A DNA stretch of 64,000 nt from Neckera pumila (lineage: Eukaryota > Streptophyta > Bryopsida > Hypnales > Neckeraceae). Shown piece after piece: positions 22,798 to 33,954 of the stretch. The stretch's first letter is position 1. The number at the start of each line of letters is the position of its first letter. Below the pieces are notes generated by a model. The model was not told where the DNA came from. It saw only the letters and a program-made list of their open reading frames with translations, and searched no databases. The DNA lies in contig OZ018411.1 of the NCBI GenBank assembly GCA_963969595.1, forward strand, positions 4,280,501 to 4,344,500, written 5' to 3'. The translations under genes were made by a program, and so were the position numbers.

Positions 22798-23429
22798 TTG
22801 CTATGCTACGCATTCATTGTATCACATATTAGTAAAATTTTGATATATTTCAATAGAATGCATGATAATGATTTCAATAAGTCTTTGAAATGATTAATTT
22901 TAATAGTTTGTAAAAATATTTTCAACCATGCATACATAAAAATAATATTTTCACACAATGTTATATTACAGAAATAGAATAGTAGTTTACAATCACCTCT
23001 GTAATATCACTTTTACAGCTTTTATGATTTCAAAATTCTATTGTTATTACCATATAATTTGATAAATTTATTCAATTGAAGTGATTTTGGATTTCACAAC
23101 AATTAAATTGTCCATGAAGTTTTTGAAATTTACAAGTTTTTCTTTTTAATTCACCAAGTTTTTGGGTTACCATTGTTCATAACAACTGAGTCAACTTTTG
23201 AATGCATTACAATAAAAGTGTATCTTTTACAATATTCACCATTGCATATATTTCATTCATCATTCAATAAATTTCTATTGTACATTTCAATATATGCTTA
23301 CTTATAAACAAAATTATACAAAGATTTTAGAAATTTTTATTTGAAGATTTATTGAAATTTTTGTTCTGCGTTTTATCTAATATATTAAAATTCTAATAAA
23401 ATTCTAATGATGAATGTGTAGCATAGCAA
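22798..23429. repeat. Inverted repeat pair bounding a possible ~0.65-kb insertion
   Basis: TTGCTATGCTACGCATTCAT at 22798-22817 recurs as its complement at 23410-23429 with one mismatch. It lies inside the interrupted transposase gene, so it may mark a small transposon whose exact ends and target duplication I could not fix. The text after the right copy (CGCCAACCGCTAGT) resembles a Helitron 3' end only weakly. Confidence 0.4.
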
Positions 23430-24179
23430 GCGCCAACCGCTAGTATTCTATATTCTATAAAAAAATTAGACTTTTTTGTAAAAAATTATTTTTTTGAGAA
23501 TTTTTGAAGAAAAAATGAAGAAAAATTATATCAAATAGAAGAATATTTCAAAAAATCTGAAAATTTCACCATGAGTGTATATTATGGTGACAAACATCAC
23601 AATATAAATTTGATTTCCGTATCATTCTATAAATAGAAAATAATAAACATTGAAAATACATCCAAAGTTTAAATTGCAATAAAATATTCAATATTAGGAA
23701 TTTTTTGGAAATTCAAACTAGAGTAGATGACCTTCATTTTGTTAGTTGAATTCAAACTCAAAAAATATCATTTTTGTGGAGAAATTTTAAATTTAGAGCA
23801 AGGAGCAACAACTTCCCAAAATATACTAAAATAGCATATTTTGTGATCCATTTTTTTTTACTAACTTCTCATTCACTTGAAGACAAACACTCATAAGACT
23901 ACAAACTCAATTGAAGATTCTTCATAACCCACCATAGAAGGTCAACAAGGGAAAGGGGTATGGTAAAATGCTTCCAATCGCTTTTCATCTCCCCTCAATT
24001 GTCATTCCAACGCCATTGAGTGGCATTCCAAGGTTAAGTCGGTTCTATTTCTATCATGATATGGGATGCTTTTAGTGGCTATGATAAGTCTCCCATAGTC
24101 ATCATACATGCATATAGGATACTTCTTGTGATTGCATCAACATTAATTGTATACAAGAGAGCATTATTTGATTTTTCTT

Positions 24180-25065
24180 AAATGATTGCAAAAATACCTA
24201 CTTATTTTTTTGCATTTTCACACTATTTATGATTAGTTTTTTAGAGTACTTTGAAATTAGAAAAAAAAATGAATTTAAAAAAATGGCCACTATATATACT
24301 TCAAGAAGATTGTACACTAGAAAGAAGGAGCATATAAAAGTTTCCTAAACAAAGGAGAACTAAAAAAAATGCAAAATCTTTAGAAAATAGATATTTTGAT
24401 ATTTTAATTTGTAAAAATAGAAGAAACATTTAAGAAATAAATTAAAATCACTACAAGACAAAGGGGTGTTTTAAATATATTCCTATAAAAATGAACTTTT
24501 AGGAGATTTTTAGTAAAATCTTATTAGAAGTACACGTGTTTTCAATAAAAAAAATTCTAGAATTCTCCTAAAAGATCATTTTTGTAGGAATATGTTGAAA
24601 ATACCCCTTTCTCTTGTAGTGAATTGTTCATTTGTAAGAACTCTATGAAGATGGCCATTCATCAGAAGGCTGACCACCAAAATAATACTCTATATTTTAC
24701 ATGTTTTGAAATGCAAGTAGAAAGAAGCTCACTTTGTGGACTTCTATACAACATACAATGAACTATTTTAGAATTCCTTTGAACAATGCTATAAGTCTAC
24801 TAGAACACCATCCTTTCCAAATTTCGGCCTTAAATGGTCTTAGCTCCCCAAAGTGACAAGTATGACAAAAATTGAAGGCTATTTTGGATCGTAAAATTTT
24901 TTTTTGGAAGATGCAAAAAATATTAGCCAAAGTGTACAATAATCATAAATACCGTACCTATGAATCTTGAGTCATTTGGAGCCATAATAGAAAAGTTATA
25001 GCCATAAAACAAATCAATGCGCAAAGTGTGATACAAAATAGTACAAATGTTTCTTACAATTGCCC
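24180..25065. mobile_element. 5-bp-TSD element, family N5 copy 3, with nested CACTA MITE
   Basis: The left end AAATGATTGCAAAAATACC and right end AATGTTTCTTACAATTGCCC are degraded versions of the N5 ends. The interior aligns with copy 1, for example AGATATTTTGATATTTTAAT against the segment near 6750, and GAGTCATTTGGAGCCATAAT against 7162-7185. The flanks TTCTT and TCCTC only partly match, so the duplication has decayed. It is inserted in the Tc1/mariner remnant and is itself interrupted at 24450-24621. Confidence 0.55.
24450..24621. mobile_element. CACTA MITE copy 2, 172 bp
   Basis: Starts CACTACAAGACAAAGGGGTG and ends ACCCCTTTCTCTTGTAGTG; the arms are nearly complementary throughout (TATTCCTA with TAGGAATA). 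AAT at 24447-24449 and 24622-24624 is the 3-bp duplication. It is homologous to the copy at 12919-13114 at both ends. Inserted in an N5 element. Confidence 0.85.
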
Positions 25066-25400
25066 TCCTCTAATATCATTCAAATGATATGAATATAAAA
25101 AAAGATGGTGTTGTGAGGCATCATAATTATTTATTGAATAGGTTGGAGAGAAACTGACGACATGACAAAATTAAATTGGCTGCCTAATTCTATATATTTG
25201 AATCCCATAGAGAATCTATGGAAAATTGTGAAATACTATGTTCAAAACAAATATTGACTTTGGAACATGGGACAAATGGTTGTTGTAGTTCAATGTGTAT
25301 AAGAAGGAATTTCTAAAGTTGTGCTTGATGTTTTCATTTCCACCATACCTCGTTGAATGAAGGTTGTTATTGATTCCTTGAGGTGGTTATATTAGATGGT

Positions 25401-26865
25401 AGACATCATGCCAAAATAATTCAAATTGATATATTTTATATTTTTCTTTGTGAAAATATCATACAATGTAAAATTAGTTTCCAAGCTTTCTATTGCACTT
25501 TACGATTCCCAATTTCATGAAATTTTGGATATTTGACATCAATTTGAATTTCACAATCTTTACAAGTTGGGCCTTGAAAATAGTCTATCTCTATCTTAGC
25601 TTCTAGGTGTTGTACCATGCAAGCTCAGACAACTGCGGAGATATCAAGGGATATCATTCATTTTTCTTCTAATAAAGGCACATGCCCATAACTTTCAACT
25701 AGTGTCTATCTCTTCTTAACACATGGTGACAAAGTTTCAAAAACATTGAAAATCATACATGAATTACAAAAGAGGTGCATGTCACATTCATTTGGATGTA
25801 AAACTTTTACATCTAAAAATTCTCAAAGGGGTACATTAGTCATAAAAGAACTTCAAAAACTTCATTAAAAAAATCCTATAGTTGTTTGAGATGGGGACCA
25901 ATAGGGGGAGGCCAGGGCCGCTTTGTTTGCCTATTTTTGCTTCAAGTCACCTTGTAAGTCAGTTTGCAATTAAGTTATAAGATACGTGGTATAGCCTTTG
26001 CAAAAAAGAAATCCAAGCTACTACGCAAACTCATCTTAGTATTGTTGCATATGTTTTGATTTTGATTGGAATATGTATGATGTACAGTACATGTTTCCAT
26101 TAGAAGTGAATACTCCTTTTATTTTATTTTTAAGAAAAAACTTGATATTTGTATTGAAATTTTTAAACCCTATAGGAAGTCCCCTCTCGAGAGACTCTTA
26201 AAGGTTTGTATATATATTTGGATACAAAAAAGAACCTTCAAGATTCCCTTGAAGTAAACATTTGTACATGCTGGTGGGGCCAAGCTTGACATCAAACAAC
26301 AAATATATGTATGTAGGGAGAAGGCCCCCTTATTTCTATTTAAAAATGTTATGATATATGTGTACCAATTACCATACCGGCATCCATTTGAATAAATTTT
26401 CATCTAATTTTTTTCACAATTAGATTAATTCATGTGGCTTGTGACCCCATAATTATTTTGGGATACTTTTTGGCAATTCCATCCATTCAAAATGGAATAA
26501 CTTACAAAATATTTCACCCATGTCAATCACCATTGAGCACAAAACCAATATATTAAAATCCCAATCTACAATACACAACTAAAAACAAATGCTAAAAACA
26601 AGGGAGTTTCATCCAAAACAGTAAACACCCCATACCTCCATTTCCATTAAATTATGTTTTCAACCATTTTTCAACCCGAATCCTCTAAAAAGGATAAAGG
26701 GAATTCTATAGTCAAGTAGGAACTAGGCAATGTAATTTTTTTGGCAAGCCATAACATTGTTTACCAATGTGGTAGGGGGACCTTTTGCATCCTTAAAAAG
26801 AGAATTTTTAAAATGAATAAAATTGTCTTATATGGCTCTTTAGCCAACCTCAATCCTTGAATTAA
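25401..26865. other. AT-rich stretch, mostly unassigned
   Basis: No gene recognised. About 26747-26860 repeats the segment at 15795-15935. A short open frame at 26170-26403 (minus) has no recognised domain. Confidence 0.4.
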
Positions 26866-27772
26866 CACCTAAAGACCCAGAGCATTTTCTGGATCCGAAG
26901 CCACTCAAAATTGCCATGCCTGCTGCGATCACCTAGGAAACCAAAATAAACTTTTTTCTTAGAATCTAACCTAGGATCTTGTACTTCACTTGTCTTAGAT
27001 CATGTAGTAAAATTTTCATGAATTTTGATCATATGGATTGGAAGACATTAGCATTTGAAGTTGGAAAAAGAATTTTTCATGAACTGTGTTCTACAATTTC
27101 AAATGACTTTGACGGCCATTTATGGATTTTTTTGCACTACATACCATAAAGTTAAAAGTTTTTGTGTTGAAAATTTGAGTTGAGAGTTGGGGATTTTTTC
27201 TTCAAAATGTCAAAACTTGATTTCACATATAAAAAAATTGTTAAATAGAAATAGGTCTAAAATTGAATAAAACACTAAATTGTTAATAGCTCTTAGGTGG
27301 AATAATTAAAATACCATAATCCCAACAGTGGGATTGTTCTTGCAAACAAGCTTAACATTGTGAAAAAAAATTTGAAAAAATTTGAAAACTACATTCAAAA
27401 ATGAATTCCTTAAGGGTTTTTTTTTAAGATGCTTAGATTGCCCCCAAAACAAGTTTTTGTATAACTTTGTTATTCTGAGTCCAAATAGAATGAATCAAAG
27501 CTTCAAATGTAGACAAAAACATGATCTTTGAGAAAAAAATTCAAAAAAGAATTCAATTTAAAGTTTATTTTTTTGCCCAACGAGTTTCTTTTCCGATTTT
27601 CGGTGGCATAACTTTTGCTCCTAGGCATCAATTGAACAAAAAATTATATTTTTAGAAAGCTAATGTGATACCCTATCTTCAAAAAGTTTCAAACAATCAG
27701 ATCAAAATTTGAGGTCATACAAGCTTGCCCAAAATCCCAAGTGTCCCCCGAGGGGACTTTGGACCTTTAGAA
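26866..27772 (+). mobile_element. TTAA-type MITE, variant TTAA-A', right flank decayed
   Basis: TTAA at 26862-26865 precedes CACCTAAAGACCCAGAGC; the right end reads CCCCGAGGGGACTTTGGACC then TTTAGAATG, without a recognisable TTAA. The interior follows 13461-14382 (TTAGCATTTGAAGTTGG and ATGACTTTGACGGCC). An unoccupied relative of the left flank is at 15931-15934 (CAATCCTTCTGTTAAT). Non-coding. Confidence 0.65.
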
Positions 27773-28440
27773 TGTCTTTCCCATTTAGTTGAAGAGGAAT
27801 AAGGTAGGAGATCCTGAATCGACCGAGTTCTAAATGTGTCTCCCTATTTAGGAATGAATAACTTACTACTTGCAATATCTATTACTATCATTGATGAGGA
27901 AAATAGGTTTAAATCGGTGATTTATGGACCTCCTACTTTAACACTTTTTCAACATAAAGAAGACCATTGTTTGGTTATACAATGTTATCTCTATTACCAA
28001 AAAAAATGACTTCTTTTAAGTCTTTGCTACAAGAACATTGCAAATTTGAGGCTTTTTTTTACCATATTTTGTCAAACCCATCCAAGTCAGGGTTAGGAAT
28101 TTGCCAAATCTTTCTTATCCATACCTTAAATTTAGTTAAACTGTGAAACACAAGTAGAAAAACATAATTAAAATTAGTATAAAACGGCGTCATTATCTTC
28201 CTCAAATTTCTTGTGGAACGGAGTAGGCAAGGGGGGTGACAAATGGCATTGCCAGTCATCCTGAAGACCATGATAAAGTGACCCGTCACCTGACCCTCAT
28301 TTTCAGAATAGGAAAAATCAACTCCGCCCCCCCCTAAAAAAATCAAATCAAACCCAGGAAACCATATAATAAGTCCCCCAGCAAGTTCCTCGCCCTTCCC
28401 TTCCAAAAGGAGGAGGTAGGGGTCCAATTAAAAATTAAAA
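27773..28440. other. Spacer upstream of the AP2-like gene
   Basis: Nothing recognised up to about 28300. Base composition then changes abruptly: a run of C near 28327-28337 and purine-rich text lead into the GC-rich 5' part of the gene island. Confidence 0.35.
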
Positions 28441-30267
28441 AAAAAGAGGTAGGGGGAGCAGGGTGGGGGCAGAGTAGACGAAGACGGGAGAGCATCTCGG
28501 GGCGCGACTTCCTCCCGCGCGACGCGCCGTTCGCACCCGATTCCGCGCGGTTTGCATGGCTCTCGCTCACCCGTCCCGCGGATCTTCTCCGAAAGATTCC
28601 GTGCGCGCTACCGTGCGGTTTCCCAGGTCGTGGCGCCCATCCGCCCCCAACCCTCTTGGGATCTTTGCTCATTCAGCCTGCCTTGGGGTTTCATTCTGCA
28701 TTCTTCTTGTAGTAGTGTCTGTGGTCTCAGTTTCTGGTTGTCTGTGACGCTTTGGCGGCTTCTCTTGTGTCTCTCTTAGCCTTGCTTCGAGGTTTGAGGT
28801 TCGAGCTTCGAGCTGAAGTGGTCTTGACGACGCCTTGACTGTGTGTGTTTAGAGAGTTTGAACGTACACTTGTCCAGTGCTGCTGTCTGTGTTTTAGTTT
28901 GGAGGAGTGAGATAAGGTTGGATCTATCTTTCGAGGTGGGAGGCTGCTGAAGGGAATGTGTGCGGGGCAGTGTGGAATTTGAGGAGTTGTTGTTGGCGCC
29001 TCTTGCTGCTCGCCGTTCTTGCTTGAGGTGAGATCTTGCTCTAGTGTCAGCTTCGGTGGTACTGGTTCTGGTTCTGGAAGGTTCTACTGTGAGGTTTGTG
29101 CGTGAGGGGTGATGTGTTGGTGTTGGTGCTGGTGTTGGTGAAGCTAGGACGCGAGTAGCTTGTCTTTATTGTGGAGTTTGGTGCTTGTACGTCCCTTTTT
29201 GTGCTGAGTTTGTTGCATTTGTGTACTGGAGGGAGGTCGAGTGTGGTTTCTTGAGTTTAAGGTGAGGTGAAGTGCTTGCGGTGTAGGTTTTTACGGTGCT
29301 TAGTGTTGTTTTTATCCCATGGCTGCTGTTGTATAGTATTGTAAGGGTGGGAAGCCGACGATGGAACCAGGGTTACTGTTCACGGCCCTGTTGGTTTCGA
29401 GATGCTTCTGAACAGAATTTCTTGGAAAATTCTAATTCGTAGTTTTTCTTAGTTGTATTTGATGTTCTCAAGACGCACGTGTTTGAATTTTAAATGGTTT
29501 TGATTTCCCGTACGATTGCTGGTTAGGAGATTCCAGACCCTGAAAATGTACACCTGTACATCCTCTCCATTGAAACATATTCGAGGCGTCCCCTAAGCAA
29601 CACTCTTAGCTTACCGTGATTTTCTTCGTTTGGAAATATGAACATGAAATGGCACATGTCTAAAATGACTATATCATATTTGAGTGTGACCATTATTATA
29701 TCATATTTTATTATACTTTATTCTGTGATATTTTCCTGAACGTCACTCCAATTGGTCTCTTCATAAAGGACTGGCTGTTGAACCATGTAATTCTTCGTGC
29801 ATTCCATTCAAGTAATATCAACATACCGGACGGGTTCCTGCTGTTGGTTCAAGGTCAAGCTATGTTTTCTCTGTGGATGTGTAGCAAGTTGCATGTCATC
29901 TGTTTGCACCTTACTGGAATCGCTGAGTGCCATGGCTTCATTTGTCCAGTGCCTCTTCATACCGTTGTATTGTCCTGAACTAGCATATCTGACAGCAATG
30001 GTTCATGTTGCGCAGGGAAGCAAGCATCCTCCTATGTTGGCCCTAATGATCGACGCGAGTTAAGATTGGGTGGAAACAGAGCATTCAGGCAGATCATGGT
30101 TTCGTAAAGTGGCGGCTTATTCGTTGGCCGTCTACAATACTGCTACCATCACCTTCCATTTGGGGCTGATACAAGTCTTTGGTCGAAGTTAAGAGATCTT
30201 TGCATCTCTGTGACTGTAATCTCTTTCTTAGCATATCGTTTGAGCCAGTTTCCATCTACTAGTCACC
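28441..30267 (+). promoter_or_regulatory. Probable promoter and long 5' leader of the AP2-like gene
   Basis: GC content rises sharply, with CpG-rich text at about 28495-28620 (GCGCGACGCGCCGTTCGC), unlike any other part of the window except 41.5-42.9 kb. It lacks a long coherent reading frame but has the T/C-rich and G/T-rich character of plant leaders. A donor-like GAG-GTGAGATC at 29025-29034 and an acceptor-like TTGCGCAG ending at 30016 could bound a leader intron. Start site and splicing are inference; transcript data would settle them. Confidence 0.35.
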
Positions 30268-31987
30268 ATGCCTGAGATACTGAAGAACCGCAACAACCAA
30301 GTATGTCAGCGCCTGGATAAGTACTGTGAGGAGTGCGCCAGGATTGGCAGTACAGACTGTATTGACCATGGAGGACCGATGTCAGTGGACTCGAGTGTGC
30401 TTGGGAAGCGCATGGGGATCTTTGATGCCTTTGATGACTTCATGCAAGGATTTGGCAGGGATGATCACAAAGCAGGTCCCTTCAAGCCGCAGTCAAAACG
30501 CCCTACTATCCCAGCCTCCTCGAGACTGTTTGGCAACGACAGGGACAACTTCCTCATTCCGACTCCGACGAGACCAGCACCATCCTCCAACTTTGGCATG
30601 CCGTCTCCTGCTCCCAAGCTGAGCATGCCAGCTCCTCCTAGCTTTGGAATTCAGTCTCCTCCGAAGTTTGTATCTCCAATCAAGCCAGCTGCCTCTGTGC
30701 CTGCGAGTGCTCCTTCAGTGATTGCAGCCCCCAGCACCGAAGCTGCAACACCGAAACCTCATGACACCAGTGACCTTTGCAGGTACCAGTCTTGTTCCAT
30801 ATGGCCTATCACTGTCGTTCTATATCTCTTGTCGTACGTTGTTCAATATGTCGTGCTCTTAGATATATCAGTTATGTGGTGCACATCGACTCTGGGATGT
30901 ACTTTTTGTTTAAGGAACGTTTTGGTATGTTTTCTGCTGTATTCCTGCATTGCACTGACGTAGCCCAACTGTTGCGCATGTTCTAGGATGTATCTCATAT
31001 AGTTTTTCCTTGATGTATGGATTATAGGATGTAAATTCTTGATTAAGTTGAACATTGGGTGTGTTGTATGTGATGAGCCCAGCATTGAGTGTCATGATCT
31101 GGATGTGCAGGGATGTGAAAGATTCAGCTGAGAAACTGGATCAAGATAATGACGACATAGGTTGCAAGGAGGGCGGTGTACGCTTCAGAGAGAATTTGGG
31201 GAAATTCGTGGTGGAGTACAGGCCGCCACGCTTCAAATGGAAGCTGTGGATGGGCACTTACGCTACTGTGGATGAGGGTCGGCGAGCCTGTGACTGTGCA
31301 AGGTTTTATGCTGGTCAAGACAAAGGTGGATTCTACTTCAAGGACTCACCTGCTTTGTTTAGCGAATTGGGACCTTTGAATCGTCCTTTCTCCTTGGTCA
31401 GCAAGGACCTAAAAGATAAAGCATTCAACGTTGAGCTCAAGAAACGTGCGAAGCTGGTTATCAGAAAGGTGTTGGATGCACAGAGGGCGAGGCAGTCCGT
31501 CGACGTTGCTCGGCCATCTGTTACAATTCCATTGCCAGATGCCATTGTGCAACAAGTAGTGCTCGGTGCTAGAACAGCCAACCGCGACATCAACCGCGAC
31601 ATCAACCGTGACACCAACCGCGACATCAACCGTGACACCAACCGTGACACCAACTGCGACAACTTTCCGAGCTCTAACCAAGAGAGTCCGCTGAGCTCTG
31701 GTGTTATTGACCCTGCCCATGAAGATAATGAAGTTGCGGAAGAGTCTGCCCAACAGGAAGTGGCAAGTGCTACAGATGCTGGTGACCCTTATGCAAATCT
31801 AGACCCTTTCACCAATCCTGGGTCCTTGCCAGAACCGTCTTTCGATTATCTTAACGGTGTGTTTGTTCCTGGCTTCAACCTGGCGGGGCCTGACATCCCG
31901 TTTCCTTCATCAGGGTGCACTCAGAGTTCCTTGGACTTCGCTGATGATCTTGTTTGTGACGTGGAGTTATGGCACCACGACTGTTAG
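30268..31987 (+). CDS. AP2/ERF-like transcription factor, two coding exons (30268-30782 and 31111-31987)
   Basis: Predicted 463-residue nuclear DNA-binding protein. The start is ATG at 30268 in the favourable context GTCACCATGCC. Exon 1 ends at donor AG-GTACC (30782/30783); exon 2 begins after GTGCAG at 31110, keeping frame across an Arg codon. Residues 1-70 hold a short Cys-containing segment (YCEECARIG); 75-165 are Pro/Ser/Ala-rich. Residues about 193-250 match an AP2 domain: GGVRFRENLGKFVVEYRPPR, then WMGTYATVDEGRRACDCARF and YFKDS, with the conserved R, G-K, E-R, W-x-G-T, E-x-x-A-like and D-x-A positions, though EG replaces the usual EA and the first residues are unusual. Residues about 329-352 are six NRDI/NRDT repeats; the tail is acidic (ATDAGDPYANLDPF, DFADDLVCDVE) and may activate transcription. 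It is the only convincing complete gene here. Subfamily (ERF, DREB, soloist) is not assigned. Confidence 0.75.
30783..31110 (+). other. Intron of the AP2-like gene (328 bp)
   Basis: Bounded by GTACCAGTC and ..GATGTGCAG. It is T-rich, and both sides read an Arg codon split 2/1, so splicing preserves frame. Reading through exon 1 without splicing gives a hydrophobic tail ending at 30963, which supports splicing here. Confidence 0.65.
31580..31651 (+). repeat. 12-bp coding tandem repeat (NRDI/NRDT)
   Basis: Six units of AACCGCGACATC or AACCGTGACACC in frame within exon 2, encoding a repeated Asn-Arg-Asp-(Ile/Thr). Units differ at one or two bases. Such arrays often vary in copy number between individuals. 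Confidence 0.9.
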
Positions 31988-32300
31988 GTTTCGTTTCCCT
32001 TTCCTATCTTTTTTACTTCTATTTTTCTTCTTTCTACGGCTGGATGAGACCTTACCCTCACCCCAAGGTCTCGTATAAGTAGAATGGTATTGATGTGATC
32101 CCACCTACGTTTTTTGGCTACGCTGATGATAACCACCCACACCTACCCGGGACGAAGCAAGTAGTTTAGTTAGAGGTAACATTGATGTTGCAGTTGAGGT
32201 ACATATTGTAAAGTGCGGCCACCATCTTTTGAGTATAAATTCTTTTGTACAGAAGCGGTTTAACTTATTACTTCTTTCTGTATTGATCTTCTCAACTATG
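31988..32300 (+). other. 3' untranslated region and end of the AP2-like gene (inferred)
   Basis: T-rich text follows the stop codon. A polyadenylation-like context (GAGTATAAATTC near 32231) precedes a drop in sequence complexity. The cleavage site is inferred only. Confidence 0.35.
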
Positions 32301-33464
32301 TTTTGAACATCATGAAACAGTGGGTTGTGGATTCTTTCAATCCTTTTTTGCTTCGGTTTTTGTTTTTTCGAATGATGTTTCGGTTAGATCGGTCTCTTTG
32401 CATGTTGATTGTTATGAAATGGGAGTAACTGATGTCTTGATAGGTGCGTTGTATCTGCACTGTGACCAGTTCGAGCCAAGTTCGTTGAACTTTCTAGATG
32501 AAGTAGGACATGATTTCCAGACGTACTGTGAATTTGCTCTTGTTTCCCGTCTCGTAAAGAGTAATACCGGTCACGTACTTTCTGGTTTGTTATTACCATC
32601 TTGTGATTTTGAGGAGCGCGTTATTTTATACGACCATGCAAGGAAGTGAAAATATCTGAGGACTTCCACTGGTTTGGAGCTTCCAATGGTGGTCCCAGAG
32701 TTTTCAGTTTATCTTATTTTCATGCCTTGGCCCCAAGTGTAAAGCGAATTCTGGTTATTTAAAAAGTTCTTGAGCATTCCAATGTTAGGATTCGGATCTC
32801 ATATATAGTTATAGTGATTCAGAAGTTCTAACTTGACATGATACATCTTTACTTCAGGATTGGTCCCTAACGAGCCCTCTGTGATAAGATTTTGCAAACC
32901 GACCCAATGAGAAAAAAAAAATCTTCCCAACTGCTCCACGACGCTCTAGTTTATTTCCCACTTGGGAAGCTTCCTCAGTTGCTGCGCCTTGGCTCAACCT
33001 TCGAAGTAGCGGAATGATTGTATGAATGATTGTACTGTAGCTTAATTGATGAATCGTACACTCCACACAGCAACTGAATCATAGCTTTGTGGACCTTGCT
33101 ACTGTACCTGATTGATGAAGACCACCACATGGGACCAGACTACCATTGAACAATCTCTTGGCTTGCTTTTTGTTGTTGTTGTTGTTGTTGTTGTATAGAT
33201 TGGAGTGTGAATATCCGCGGCATATTGGATGGATGAGCTGGTGAAGGACGCACATGTTTTGAATGGGGAAGGGGACCATCCAATTGGCTTGACTGAACAA
33301 GCTCCTCACGACTGACTGACTCATCACTGACTGTAACTTAGAAAAAAATAAAGCCGGCCAGTGGAAGGGACAGAAGGGGACCATGATTTCGCCATGGATG
33401 GGCCTATGCCATGCTGCCAAAGCCAGGGAATCATGTCATGCAGGAGAGGACGGAAGGGAGGGTA
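32301..33464. other. Downstream flank of the AP2-like gene
   Basis: Composition is intermediate. A 109-codon frame at 32320-32649 starts at a non-ATG codon and shows no domain; I do not call it. A (TTG)n microsatellite lies at about 33168-33194. Confidence 0.3.
33168..33194. repeat. (TTG)n microsatellite
   Basis: About nine TTG/TGT units without interruption. Confidence 0.9.
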
Positions 33465-33731
33465 AGGTAGGGGGCTGTAAAAGTGACCTGTCTGTACATT
33501 TTGCCTCTAACATGTACTAGAAGTGTACATTTCAGGAGGGGGTCGCTTTTCGAAACCACTGTGTTTTCAACTTCAAAAATTCATAACTAATTCTATGAAG
33601 GTCCAAAAAATATGAAACGACTTGGGTTAGATGCCAATTCCATTTTTCTTACCACGAAAAGTTTACTGACAGTTTAGCTCCCCCAAAATACAAATCAGCT
33701 CTTAAAGGGTCGCTTTTACAGCCCCCTACCT
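33465..33731. mobile_element. TA-flanked MITE, family TA-3 copy 1, 267 bp
   Basis: The left end AGGTAGGGGGCTGTAAAAGT and right end GCTTTTACAGCCCCCTACCT are near-perfect inverted repeats, flanked by TA at 33463-33464 and 33732-33733. Internal text (GAAACGACTTGGGTTAGATG) is shared with 51731-52047 and, reversed, 53944-54260. Non-coding. Confidence 0.8.
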
Positions 33732-33954
33732 TATGTGTAGTAAGCACCTTGCTGAAGTGGTTGTTGCGAGCAGTATCTCAAATCCCGTGCCCCCTTTGAA
33801 TAAGTCACCAATCGGTCCATGGAGAAGTGCTTTGGAAGTGTTATGAAGGCAGATGAGTAATGGACAATTCAGCTGGGCCAAAGACAGCACAGCAGCCCCT
33901 GTTTGAGGTCATGTCATTGGAGGGAGCGCAGCACGGCACGTCATGGGCGATGAT

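Larger units (their letters stand above)
22032..25400 (+). pseudogene. Decayed Tc1/mariner transposase gene split by insertions
   Basis: Three separated pieces read as one transposase. 22032-22352 encodes a helix-turn-helix region (GLSCAQIGYILGI-AYQTIYDFIKWYQ), the pattern of the N-terminal DNA-binding domain of Tc1-like proteins. At 22482-22520 the text VI-stop-TDESYFEG matches the first catalytic Asp block (usually W-x-D-E-S-x-F), Asp codon at 22497, with TAG in place of Trp. At 25101-25230 a second Asp (KKDGVVRHH, codon 25104) and LNPIENLW (Glu codon 25210) lie about 34 codons apart, the DD34E spacing of Tc1, with a frameshift between them. First and second Asp are normally under 300 bp apart but here about 2.6 kb, from insertions including 24180-25065. 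Stops and shifts make it dead. Terminal repeats were not found. Confidence 0.65.

Noticed and set aside
23410..23450. Possible Helitron 3' end (CGCCAACCGCTAGT)
   Set aside because: No proper hairpin precedes the CTAG, no TC-type 5' end was found, and the neighbouring inverted repeat argues for a terminal-repeat element.
28059..28672. Overlapping open frames (up to 122 codons) on the minus strand
   Set aside because: They lie in the low-complexity and CpG-rich leader region, overlap each other, and show no domain; composition alone explains them.
31333..31753. Minus-strand frames of 109 and 114 codons inside the AP2-like gene
   Set aside because: They are antisense shadows of the coding exon; the repeated SRLVSRLM and VGVTVDVAV texts are only the 12-bp repeat read backwards.
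32320..32649. 109-codon frame downstream of the AP2-like gene
   Set aside because: It begins at a non-ATG codon, has no recognised domain and lies in or just beyond the expected 3' untranslated region.
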